The notes: generated from the sequence alone by a model not told the origin. Positions 13,659 to 20,526 are shown, counted from the stretch's first letter. The stretch: 21,013 nt of DNA from CAZUSC01 sp964622915 (GCA_964622915.1 CAZUSC010000078.1:1-21013); one strand, 5' to 3'. Made by a program: numbers and translations.

Positions 13659-14897
13659 ATGGCTCGGTTAAATATTTTTACCGGAATAGACGTTGGCTCC
13701 TCACAGGTGCGGGTAGTTGTCGCACAGAAAGATGCTCAAAGCGATCAGCCAACGATTATTGGTATTGGTGTGGCGCTGATGAACGGTATGCAGAAGGGCG
13801 TCATCACCGATGTTGAAGAAGCGGCCCAGTCCATTAGTCAGGCTCTTGACGCCGCTGAACGAGTGGCGGGCGCGCCAATCGAGCGAGCTTATGTCAGTAT
13901 TAACGGCTCGCATATCTCCTCACAGAATGCTCGAGGCGTAATTGCCGTCAGTCGGGCTGACGGGGAAATAACGGCCGATGACGTGGCCAGGGTCATTAAT
14001 GCCGCGCAAGCTTTTTCACTGCCAGCAAATCGCGAGATCCTTCACGTTCTGCCCCAGAATTATATTGTTGATGGGCAGGAACATATTCATGATCCGGTGG
14101 GAATGACCGGCGTCCGCCTAGAGGTTGAGGCGCATATAATTGAAGGCTCCGCCCCGTTCATAAAAAATTTGACCAAGGTTGTTAATCAGTCGGGCGTGCA
14201 CATTGAAGATTTCGTGTTCGCTCCACTGGCGGCCGCCATGGCCGTCCTCGACAAAAAGCAGAAAGAATTAGGCGTGGCACTTGTAGACTTAGGCGGTGGC
14301 ACAACTAGCCTGGCTGTTTATGAAGAAAAAACTCTGCTGCACACGAACGTTCTGCCGGTGGGGTCATCGCACATTACCAACGATATTGCTATTGGCCTGC
14401 GCACCTCTATCGAAATTGCCGAACAAATCAAAATTGAGCACGGCACAGCCTTGCCAGAGGAGGTCAAGGCGAATGAAATGATGGTGGTAGGGGAGGCGAG
14501 CGAGGAGGAATCAATGTCCAGAAAAGAAATGACTGAAATCATTAGTGCTCGTCTGGACGAATTATTTGCTTTTGTGGACAAGGAGCTAAAGCAAATTGGC
14601 CGCTCCGGTCTCTTGCCAGCGGGCGTCATATTAACTGGCGGCGGGGCTCATCTACCAGGTATTGTCGAAGTCGCTAAGAAAAAACTGCGCTTGCCCGTTA
14701 GAATCGGCCGACCACAAACATTAGTAGGAGTTGTCGATCAAACCAATGATCCCAGCTTTGCTGTTGTTCTGGGGATGATCGCCTGGGCGCTGGAGCAAGA
14801 GGAACACAGCTCCTACGCGAGAAGATCGCTGCACTTGCCAAACATCAGTAACAGCGTGCAGAAAATGCGTGACTGGATGAGAACATTTTTGCCTTAG
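13659..14897 (+). CDS. ftsA: Cell division protein FtsA
   Basis: FtsA is an actin-like ATPase that tethers FtsZ filaments to the membrane. The 412-residue product has the phosphate-1 segment FTGIDVGSSQVRVVVA at the N-terminus, the 1C-domain region around VYVSINGSHISSQNARG-type sequence, the phosphate-2 segment VALVDLGGGTTSLAVY near residue 205, the adenosine motif VILTGGGAHLPGI, and a C-terminal amphipathic membrane-targeting helix (VQKMRDWMRTFLP). It is followed by ftsZ after 269 bases that contain a repeat and a probable ftsZ promoter, so the two may be separately controlled. Confidence 0.96.
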   Translation: MARLNIFTGIDVGSSQVRVVVAQKDAQSDQPTIIGIGVALMNGMQKGVITDVEEAAQSISQALDAAERVAGAPIERAYVSINGSHISSQNARGVIAVSRADGEITADDVARVINAAQAFSLPANREILHVLPQNYIVDGQEHIHDPVGMTGVRLEVEAHIIEGSAPFIKNLTKVVNQSGVHIEDFVFAPLAAAMAVLDKKQKELGVALVDLGGGTTSLAVYEEKTLLHTNVLPVGSSHITNDIAIGLRTSIEIAEQIKIEHGTALPEEVKANEMMVVGEASEEESMSRKEMTEIISARLDELFAFVDKELKQIGRSGLLPAGVILTGGGAHLPGIVEVAKKKLRLPVRIGRPQTLVGVVDQTNDPSFAVVLGMIAWALEQEEHSSYARRSLHLPNISNSVQKMRDWMRTFLP

Positions 14898-14901
14898 AGA
14901 G

Positions 14902-14963
14902 GCAGTAGGTAGTAGGTTGTAGGTTATAGACTACGCCGACGACTACTCCCTACAACCTATAAC
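14902..14963. repeat. Heptamer array between ftsA and ftsZ
   Basis: Left units GCAGTAG, GTAGTAG, GTTGTAG and GTTATAG (14902-14929) face right units CTACAAC and CTATAAC (14950-14963). Either right unit can pair with its complementary left unit, giving alternative hairpins. A further GGTCACCGGTTACTCG block continues to about 14990. Confidence 0.65.
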
Positions 14964-15014
14964 CTAATTACCGGTCACCGGTTACTCGTCTCACTACTGA
15001 CCACATAATCAGAT

Positions 15015-15127
15015 CAAGACCTGTCTTAAGAAAAGGCTTGGTCTAGGTACATGCAGTCTTGTGAACACCAAGTGTGTACAGTTTGAACACAAATGGTTGT
15101 TGACATTGCGCTGGATGTTCTTACTCT
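15015..15127 (+). promoter_or_regulatory. ftsZ upstream region: hairpin, paired operator-like repeats and TTGACA promoter
   Basis: A hairpin CAAG-A-CCT/AGGCTTG spans 15015-15040. Two direct repeats TGAACACNAA at 15062-15071 and 15084-15093 are exactly 22 bases apart, about two helical turns. Directly downstream is TTGACA (15100-15105), a 16-base spacer and TACTCT (15122-15127), predicting a start near 15134 and a ~33-nt leader to the GTG at 15167. The repeats are placed where an activator or repressor could act. A hexamer TAATAC (15153-15158) closer to the GTG is a weaker alternative. Confidence 0.5.
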
Positions 15128-15166
15128 GAAAAGCAGACTAATAACTTCATAATAATACTTACTGTT

Positions 15167-16399
15167 GTGCCTCTAAAGAAACCCACTATTGAGAACGTTG
15201 CCAATATAAAAGTTGTTGGTATTGGCGGCGGCGGTAATGCCGCGCTTAATAGAATGATGGAGGCGAAAATAAAAGGGGTGGAATTTATTGCTATTAATAC
15301 CGATGCCCAAGCCCTTCATTATTCAGGCGCGCCTATTAAATTGCACATCGGGCAGACAGTCACGCGCGGACTGGGCGCTGGAATGAATCCAACACTGGGG
15401 CAGCAAGCAGCCGAGGAAAGCCGGGATGAAATTTACGAGATGTTAAAAGGTGCTGACATGGTCTTTACGACTGGTGGAATGGGCGGCGGTACCTGCACGG
15501 GAGGTGTGCCTATTATCTCGGAGATTGCTAAAGAGGCTGGAGCTTTGACTGTATCGGTGGTCACAAAGCCCTTTTCCTTTGAGGGGCAGCAGCGCATGAC
15601 GTTAGCAGAGGAAGGGTTGGCCGAGCTGTCCGAGCGGGTTGATGCGGCAGTGGTTATTCCTAATGATCGCTTGCTGCAAATTATCGATAAAAAAACTAGT
15701 TTGGTTGACGCCTTTCGCACCGTCGATGACGTGCTGCGACAGGGTGTGCAGGGTATTGCTGACCTCATTACCCACCACGGCATGGTCAACGTCGACTTTG
15801 CCGATATTAAAGCCATTATGAATAACGCTGGCTCCGCTTTAATGGGCATTGGCCGGGCTTCCGGCGAGAATAGGGCAGTGGAGGCAGCCCGGGCGGCCAT
15901 TGAAAGCCCCATGCTTGATATCACGATTGATGGGGCAAAAGGGGTGGTATTCAATATTACGGCTCGCGACGACCTGCGTATGTACGAAGTACAAGAAGCC
16001 GCGCGCACCATCACCGAGCATGTTGATCCCAACGCTAAAGTTATTTTTGGTGCAGTAATGGATAAAGAGCAAGTCAACGAAGGAGAGATTAAAATTACCG
16101 TGATAGCCACCGGTTTTGATAAACCAGAAATCATCTCCCGCCAGAGGCAGCGCTACAGCGGCCAGGTACAGTTTCCGGCCAGTCAAGTGACTGTTTTTGG
16201 TCCGACACCTGAACCGGCGGCGTCTTCGCCGGTCGCGCGCCCGCTTTATCCTGATCGACAACCCGCACCGGCTAAATCAATCAGCACAAGCAACCGGGCT
16301 GTTCAACAGCCCGAAGAAGAAGACTTAGAAGTGCCGACTTTTATTCGCCGCAAAATGCGGGAACGAAAACAAGCGCGCCAGAGCGGCAAAGAAGTCTAG
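15167..16399 (+). CDS. ftsZ: Cell division protein FtsZ
   Basis: FtsZ is the tubulin-like GTPase that forms the division ring. The 410-residue product has IKVVGIGGGGNAALNRM (14-30), INTDAQAL, RGLGAGMNP, the tubulin signature region around residues 103-115, and the T7 catalytic loop NVDFADIK (208-215) that completes the neighbouring subunit's active site. A Pro/Ala/Ser-rich linker (about 340-385) is followed by the conserved C-terminal peptide LEVPTFIRRK that binds FtsA. The signature reads GGGTCTGG instead of the usual GGGTGTGA, placing a Cys at residue 110. The start codon is GTG. Confidence 0.96.
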   Translation: MPLKKPTIENVANIKVVGIGGGGNAALNRMMEAKIKGVEFIAINTDAQALHYSGAPIKLHIGQTVTRGLGAGMNPTLGQQAAEESRDEIYEMLKGADMVFTTGGMGGGTCTGGVPIISEIAKEAGALTVSVVTKPFSFEGQQRMTLAEEGLAELSERVDAAVVIPNDRLLQIIDKKTSLVDAFRTVDDVLRQGVQGIADLITHHGMVNVDFADIKAIMNNAGSALMGIGRASGENRAVEAARAAIESPMLDITIDGAKGVVFNITARDDLRMYEVQEAARTITEHVDPNAKVIFGAVMDKEQVNEGEIKITVIATGFDKPEIISRQRQRYSGQVQFPASQVTVFGPTPEPAASSPVARPLYPDRQPAPAKSISTSNRAVQQPEEEDLEVPTFIRRKMRERKQARQSGKEV

Positions 16400-16405
16400 G
16401 AGAAA

Positions 16406-16517
16406 AGTAACGAGTAACTAGTAACCAGTAACCAGTAACCAGGAATTAGTAACCGGTACTCGTTACCCGTTACCCGTTACCCGTTACTTATTACTCGTTA
16501 CTCGTTACAAGTTACTA
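16406..16517. repeat. Sixteen-unit heptamer array between ftsZ and comEC
   Basis: Sixteen uninterrupted 7-base units fill the gap: seven of the AGTAACN type (one is AGGAATT), then GGTACTC, then eight of the GTTACNN/ATTACTC type. The two halves are reverse complements and can form a long hairpin centred near 16458. The last unit supplies most of the comEC -10 hexamer, so promoter and repeat overlap. Confidence 0.88.
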
Positions 16518-16518
16518 T
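16513..16518 (+). promoter_or_regulatory. -10 element of comEC inside the repeat array
   Basis: TACTAT (16513-16518) is followed by six bases and ATG 16525, the spacing shared by the leaderless genes here. Any -35 must lie in the repeat; TTACTC (16491-16496) is at 16 bases. Confidence 0.45.
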
Positions 16519-16524
16519 ATTGCC

Positions 16525-17928
16525 ATGCGGTTGTTTTTTGTGGCGCAACTATTGGCCTGGACGGTTGGTGTGGCACTTGGCGTTCTTGGCGTTGCTTATT
16601 TCTGGTTGCTACTGGTCGCCGCATTACTCACTACCATTGGTAGACTGTGGCGGCTCACCCCACCTTATTTAGTGGCATGTTTAGGATTATTTTTCTTAGG
16701 CAGTCTGTGGGGCAGCCTGCCCGCCGGTCGCGTGGCCACCTGTAACTTTGGCGATAGCTTGACCGGACAAGTACAATCAGTGTTCCGCCGCGAGGCCACA
16801 AGGGCACAATATTTACTCAAGGAGTCCTCTGGCTGTACAGTCTTAGTGATCACCAACCGCTGGCCAGCCTATGACCCGGGCAATGTCTTGGCGGTGTCCG
16901 GCACAATTCAACCCGTCCAGGAAATACCCCCGGAGTTTGCCGGTTACGCTGAATACCTTGAGCGGCAGGGGATAGCCGCGACCATTCGCTATCCGAAGAT
17001 TACGGTCCAGACGAGTCGTGTTAACATCTTGGCTGCTTGGAATAATTACACGCTGCAAAAAATAAACCAGGTATTTGTTGAGCCGGAGGCGAGCATAATT
17101 GCGGCCATGCTGCTGGCCGATAGCGGGTCTATTCCGGATGATATTACCGAGAATTTCCGGCGGACCGGCATCAGTCACATTTTGGCCATCTCCGGGCAGA
17201 ACCTTTCTTTATTAGCGGCGTTATTGCTTATTATTTTATTGCTCCTGCCGCTGTCACCTCTCACGCGCACTGGTATTCTTACCAGCCTCCTATGGTTGTA
17301 TGTGGCTTTTTTGGCGTTTCCCATTTCTGCCACCCGCGCGGTCGTTTTTTGGACAGTGGCAATGTTGGCCTGGCATATTAACGGATTAGTGAGCCTGCCG
17401 ACTGTAATTATTTTAGCGTTGACGGCCATGATTTCGGCCAGTCCCGCCATCATCATGGACGTTGGTTGGCAGTTGTCTTTCGCCGCGGTGGTCGGCATCG
17501 GCCTGGCTTTATTTCTGCAGCGCAAACAAATACTTATTAGCTGGCAAACGCTGTTGTTGTCGACGATTGGTGCCACGCTGGCTACTTATCCGATCGTCAG
17601 TTACCACTTTGGCTCCCTTGCTTTAAGCGGCCTGCCGGTGAATTTATTGGTCCTGCCGGTAACATCGGCTTTCATGATTCTGGCGCTAGCCGCTCTCCTG
17701 ACTTCTTTTATTGTCCCCACGCTATCTTTGATGATCAGCTACCTTGTTCATATTCTCTGGGTATGGATCGAGCAAGTGACGATATTTTTTTCGTCAATCC
17801 CCGGACTCTACTGGGAGGGTTTCACTATGTCCTGGTGGACGACCATCATCTATTATGTGACGGCCGCCACTATAGCTCAAGGCATTTTGCGCCGGCAGAA
17901 CCGCCGCTGGCGAGAAATTTGGCAATAG
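16525..17928 (+). CDS. comEC: ComEC/Rec2 competence membrane channel, lacking the metallo-beta-lactamase domain
   Basis: ComEC carries transforming single-stranded DNA across the inner membrane. The 467-residue protein has two to three N-terminal membrane helices, a soluble DUF4131/OB-like segment (about 70-165, with DSLTGQVQSVF), and the Competence domain. That domain begins with IIAAMLLADSGSIPDDI and FRRTGISHILAISGQNLSLL (around residue 190-235), followed by many membrane helices to residue ~455. In most ComEC proteins a metallo-beta-lactamase domain follows in the same chain. Here it is a separate gene beginning 35 bases downstream, after a heptamer repeat. The start follows a TACTAT hexamer by six bases. 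Confidence 0.92.
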   Translation: MRLFFVAQLLAWTVGVALGVLGVAYFWLLLVAALLTTIGRLWRLTPPYLVACLGLFFLGSLWGSLPAGRVATCNFGDSLTGQVQSVFRREATRAQYLLKESSGCTVLVITNRWPAYDPGNVLAVSGTIQPVQEIPPEFAGYAEYLERQGIAATIRYPKITVQTSRVNILAAWNNYTLQKINQVFVEPEASIIAAMLLADSGSIPDDITENFRRTGISHILAISGQNLSLLAALLLIILLLLPLSPLTRTGILTSLLWLYVAFLAFPISATRAVVFWTVAMLAWHINGLVSLPTVIILALTAMISASPAIIMDVGWQLSFAAVVGIGLALFLQRKQILISWQTLLLSTIGATLATYPIVSYHFGSLALSGLPVNLLVLPVTSAFMILALAALLTSFIVPTLSLMISYLVHILWVWIEQVTIFFSSIPGLYWEGFTMSWWTTIIYYVTAATIAQGILRRQNRRWREIWQ

Positions 17929-17933
17929 ATAAG

Positions 17934-17961
17934 TAGCAAGTAGCCAGTAGTAAGTATAAAG
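17934..17961 (+). repeat. Heptamer array between the two comEC parts
   Basis: Four units (TAGCAAG, TAGCCAG, TAGTAAG, TATAAAG) fill most of the gap between the comEC stop codon (17926-17928) and the ATG at 17964. In-frame stops within the array mean that the two genes cannot be read as one chain. Confidence 0.7.
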
Positions 17962-17963
17962 TG

Positions 17964-18848
17964 ATGCAAACCAACTACCTTTTACTTATTCTGATTGGGT
18001 TGCTAGTAATGGGCGTGTTAGTTGCTCGACCAGCAGACAAGATAGTTTTTCTGGATGTCGGGCAAGGCGATGCTATTTTGCTGCAAAATGGGATGAAGCA
18101 GGTTTTAATCGATGGCGGGCAGGGCACGGCAGTTTTGTCGCGTCTGGCCGAGGAAATGCCTTGGTTTGATCGCCGGTTGGATATCGTAATTGTTACGCAT
18201 CCGCAGCAGGATCACCTGGAGGGATTACTGCACGTAATGGAAAGATACCAAGTAGGCCTAGTTATTTTACCGCGGCTGGCCGCCGACTCGCTGTTACAAG
18301 AAACTTGGCTCAATAAAATTACGGCCAGCGGAGTGGCTTACCGCTTTGCCTGGCAAGGGCAAAAACTGCAAGTGGGTGAGATGGCCCTAGATATTTTGGG
18401 CCCGCTGGATACCCCGCAGGCTAAAACTCTGGCTAAAGCCAATCTTAATAATGGAAGCGTGGTAACTCGACTGGACTATTATGATTTATCAGTGTTACTG
18501 ACCAGCGACATAGAACGTCCGGCCGAAATGATGCTGTTGAGTAGTGCTCAATCAGAGCAACTGGACGTCGACGTGTTAAAAGTCGGGCATCACGGCAGCA
18601 AAACGTCGACAGCCAGTGAATTCTTACAGGCGACCAGCCCGCTGGGCGCGGTCATCTCGGTTGGGGCGAAAAACCGGTATGGTCACCCGCATCCCACGGT
18701 CTTAAGCCGTTTGGGCAACTTGCCTGTCTGGCGCACTGATCAAGCCGGCTCTATTAGGTTTATATTCCAAGCCGGCCAATGGTATGTTACATGCAGCAGT
18801 GCCCAGTTGTTTTTTTCGGCTAAATCGTGTATCAAAGCAGATAGTTAA
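17964..18848 (+). CDS. ComEC-like metallo-beta-lactamase domain protein with a membrane anchor
   Basis: The 294-residue product matches the C-terminal domain of ComEC, thought to degrade the non-transported DNA strand. It starts with one hydrophobic helix (about 5-21), then the classic IVFLDVGQGDAILLQ and VLIDGG. The metal-binding THPQQDH (HxxxDH) motif follows near residue 78, and later VLKVGHHGSKTSTASEFL and GHPHP. GTG at 17961 is an alternative start. It probably works with the separate membrane channel encoded just upstream. No distinct promoter was found, so cotranscription with comEC is likely. Confidence 0.9.
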   Translation: MQTNYLLLILIGLLVMGVLVARPADKIVFLDVGQGDAILLQNGMKQVLIDGGQGTAVLSRLAEEMPWFDRRLDIVIVTHPQQDHLEGLLHVMERYQVGLVILPRLAADSLLQETWLNKITASGVAYRFAWQGQKLQVGEMALDILGPLDTPQAKTLAKANLNNGSVVTRLDYYDLSVLLTSDIERPAEMMLLSSAQSEQLDVDVLKVGHHGSKTSTASEFLQATSPLGAVISVGAKNRYGHPHPTVLSRLGNLPVWRTDQAGSIRFIFQAGQWYVTCSSAQLFFSAKSCIKADS

Positions 18849-18865
18849 TAAATTTGAGGTACGCT

Positions 18866-18957
18866 TAGCGGGTCCTGCCGCTCGGCTTCACCCCACAGGT
18901 GCTCCCCCGCTCAGCGGGGTCCGCGCCAGCGGGGGCCCCGCCTCGCGTCACCCGCTA
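18866..18957. repeat. GC-rich stem-loop element before ndk
   Basis: The outer arms TAGCGGGT (18866-18873) and ACCCGCTA (18950-18957) are perfectly complementary. Inside, CCCCCGCT (18904-18911) pairs with AGCGGGGG (18928-18935), with an alternative CCCCGCT/AGCGGGG fold. The block is much richer in G+C than its flanks and could be a transcription end signal for comEC or a palindromic repeat element. No T tract follows directly. Confidence 0.55.
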
Positions 18958-18986
18958 TATTTCTTTTCCTTACTAATTTTATATTC

Positions 18987-18992
18987 TATTAT
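18987..18992 (+). promoter_or_regulatory. -10 element of ndk (leaderless)
   Basis: TATTAT (18987-18992) is followed by six bases and the ndk ATG at 18999. No convincing -35 is visible in the T-rich sequence upstream. Confidence 0.5.
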
Positions 18993-18998
18993 TAGCTC

Positions 18999-19580
18999 AT
19001 GATCGAACAAACTTTGGCAATTATTAAACCGGATGGCGTGCAGCGGGGATTGGTCGGTGACATTATTAATAGATTTGAGAAAGCGGGATTAAAAATAACG
19101 GCTATGAAAATGGTTTGGCTGGACAAGGAGCAGGTCGGCAAGCACTACACGGAGGATGAGGCTTACCTCACCAGCGTGGGATTAAAAGCCCTGGAAAATG
19201 CTCAATCACAAGGTAAGGAGATAACAGAAACAGCCCTGGAAATCGGTCAGCGCGTGCGTGAATCAAATATGCGGTACATTTCGACTGGTCCGGTTATTGC
19301 CATGGTGTTGGCAGGCAACACTGCTGTTCAGACCGTTCGTAATATTATCGGCGGTACCAATCCTCTCTCGGCGGATATCGGTACTATTCGCGGCGACTTA
19401 ACTATTGATGATTTTACTCAAGCCGACACCGAAGGTCGTTCGGTGCGTAACTTAATGCACGCCTCCGGAGATGTTGAAGAAGCCAAGCGGGAGATCGCGT
19501 TGTGGTTTTCGGCTAAAGAAATTTACGAGTACCAGACAGTAATGGATAAAGTCCTGCACGATCCCAGCTGGGGAGCATAA
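18999..19580 (+). CDS. ndk: Nucleoside diphosphate kinase with an internal insertion
   Basis: NDK moves the gamma phosphate between nucleoside triphosphates and diphosphates through a phosphohistidine. The conserved TLAIIKPDGVQRGLVGDII opens the protein. RYISTGPVIAMVLAG, GGTNP, ADIGTIRGD and the catalytic H154 in NLMHASGDVEEAKREI follow. The length (193 residues) exceeds the usual ~140-150. The extra sequence lies mainly between GKHYTEDEAY and the GPV segment (about residues 55-92, helical in character), plus a short C-terminal tail. The usual HGSDS box reads HASGD. A leaderless promoter precedes it and a weak terminator follows. Confidence 0.94.
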   Translation: MIEQTLAIIKPDGVQRGLVGDIINRFEKAGLKITAMKMVWLDKEQVGKHYTEDEAYLTSVGLKALENAQSQGKEITETALEIGQRVRESNMRYISTGPVIAMVLAGNTAVQTVRNIIGGTNPLSADIGTIRGDLTIDDFTQADTEGRSVRNLMHASGDVEEAKREIALWFSAKEIYEYQTVMDKVLHDPSWGA

Positions 19581-19585
19581 CAAAT

Positions 19586-19613
19586 GCAAAGTTAAAAATG
19601 AAAAGTGTAAAGT
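19586..19613 (+). repeat. Heptamer repeat downstream of ndk
   Basis: Four phased but diverged units (GCAAAGT, TAAAAAT, GAAAAGT, GTAAAGT) follow the ndk stop. The heptamer period is visible, but the units are less alike than in other arrays. Confidence 0.5.
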
Positions 19614-19637
19614 TGGAGTAAAGAGTTATAAATTAGC

Positions 19638-19658
19638 GCCGGTAATCGGCCCTTTTTT
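19638..19658 (+). terminator. Probable terminator after ndk
   Basis: A short stem GCCG/CGGC (19638-19641 with 19647-19650) with a 5-base loop is followed by CC and six T residues. The stem is short, so termination may be partial. Confidence 0.5.
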
Positions 19659-19762
19659 GCGCGGCATAAAAACCTTGTGAGGGCATGGTTCCCTCGCTAC
19701 GTTTGTAGACAAGCATTTTTATTTCCAGCTTATATATTTAACTAGGAAAGGCGGTGATATAA

Positions 19763-19963
19763 ATGAAGAATGTTAGTGAGGCGATCAAACACCTGCGAGA
19801 GCATCAAGAGTATCCGGCCACCAAAGCAGACCTTACGGCAGCTTGCAATAATCTGTCGGACTTTTCCACCGAGGATAAAGGAGAATTTGAAAATAGTTTA
19901 CCGGAAGGGACATACAACTCCGCCGATGAAGTTATCGCTGCTCTAAACTGGGCAACCGCTTAA
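19763..19963 (+). CDS. DUF2795 small protein
   Basis: The 66-residue acidic protein matches the DUF2795 pattern: EYPATKADLTAACNNL, then a helical acidic segment and YNSADEVIAALNWA at the end. The function of this family is unknown. It is one of the few genes here with a strong Shine-Dalgarno: AAAGGCGGTGA (19747-19757) ends five bases before the ATG and differs from the anti-SD complement at one position. It stands alone between the ndk terminator and a hairpin directed at leftward transcripts. Confidence 0.75.
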   Translation: MKNVSEAIKHLREHQEYPATKADLTAACNNLSDFSTEDKGEFENSLPEGTYNSADEVIAALNWATA

Positions 19964-19964
19964 T

Positions 19965-19990
19965 AAAAAAAGACTCTCACCGGTGAGAGT
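19965..19990 (-). terminator. Terminator for the minus-strand genes at the right edge
   Basis: A perfect 18-base palindrome ACTCTCACCGGTGAGAGT (19973-19990) is flanked on its left by seven A residues (19965-19971), apart from one G. On the minus strand this reads as a hairpin followed by a T tract. On the plus strand only TTT follows, so it may also act weakly for the DUF2795 gene. Confidence 0.75.
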
Positions 19991-20125
19991 TTGGGAGTGA
20001 AACCATTTTGTTTTAAAACTCTGTTGTTTGTTGAACCACGGATTTTTTGGGTATCTCACCTTCTTTTGTTCCGGAAATTAGTAATAAAAGCAGTCGAACA
20101 ACCGGACCACTAGGAGGTTAGGATG

Positions 20126-20356
20126 CTAGACGCCTATTTTCTCTTCAATCCTGTTAACTCGTTCTTCGAGGTGCTTGTGCTTATTCTGCATAAGTGAAAT
20201 CTCATCATGATTGGCACCAGCCACATCGCGGTGAATATTTTCAGCGACAACATCAAAGTGGTGCAAAGTTTCTTCCTTTGATTTTTTTAACGCTTCTCTA
20301 ACGGCTTCAAGTTGCCGCTGTATTTTATCAAAAGCTTTTTGAGTTTCTTTATCCAC
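20126..20356 (-). CDS. Small coiled-coil protein of unknown function
   Basis: From a GTG start the product has 76 residues, almost all helical and highly charged, with heptad-like spacing at both ends (FDKIQRQLEAVREALKK and KHLEERVNRIEEKIGV) and a middle segment rich in His/Asp/Asn. No family is recognised. It begins four bases after the stop codon of another coiled-coil ORF on the same strand and in a different frame, so the two may be translationally coupled and interact. The terminator at 19965-19990 is suitably placed for this unit. The gap 19964-20125 otherwise shows no gene. Confidence 0.6.
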   Translation of the reverse strand: MDKETQKAFDKIQRQLEAVREALKKSKEETLHHFDVVAENIHRDVAGANHDEISLMQNKHKHLEERVNRIEEKIGV

Positions 20357-20360
20357 AAAA

Positions 20361-20513
20361 TTATTGATTTCTATCGGCTGGTAATCCTCTATTCTCTCGC
20401 AGTTTCTTTGTCCGTTGCTTTAACTCTTCAAGCTTATCGTACATGTGTTTAATAAAATTATCAGCTGTTTCTTCTAGCCTTGAGAGCTCTTGCTTAGTAT
20501 TCGTCTTACTCAT
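20361..20513 (-). CDS. Very small coiled-coil ORF (50 residues)
   Basis: Starting from ATG at 20511-20513, the minus strand encodes 50 residues ending in TAA at 20361-20363. The sequence is a charged helix (KQELSRLEETADNF, then MYDKLEELKQRTKKLREN) with a polar tail (RGLPADRNQ). A -10-like TAAAAT lies seven bases upstream on the same strand. It sits between the methyltransferase gene and the 76-residue coiled-coil gene with almost no spacing. The composition matches its neighbour and argues for a real small gene, but no family is recognised. Confidence 0.5.
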   Translation of the reverse strand: MSKTNTKQELSRLEETADNFIKHMYDKLEELKQRTKKLRENRGLPADRNQ

Positions 20514-20526
20514 AATTGTTATTTTA

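Noticed and set aside
15433..16134. Long open frame antisense to ftsZ (233 codons)
   Set aside because: It mirrors the codon bias of ftsZ, has a Ser/Ile/Thr-rich composition and no recognisable domain; ftsZ on the other strand explains the conservation.
20123..20197. 24-codon plus-strand frame with a good AGGAGG Shine-Dalgarno at 20112-20117
   Set aside because: It is antisense to the 76-residue coiled-coil gene, very short and has no visible promoter; the AGGAGG could be chance. It is worth remembering only if RNA-seq shows plus-strand transcription.
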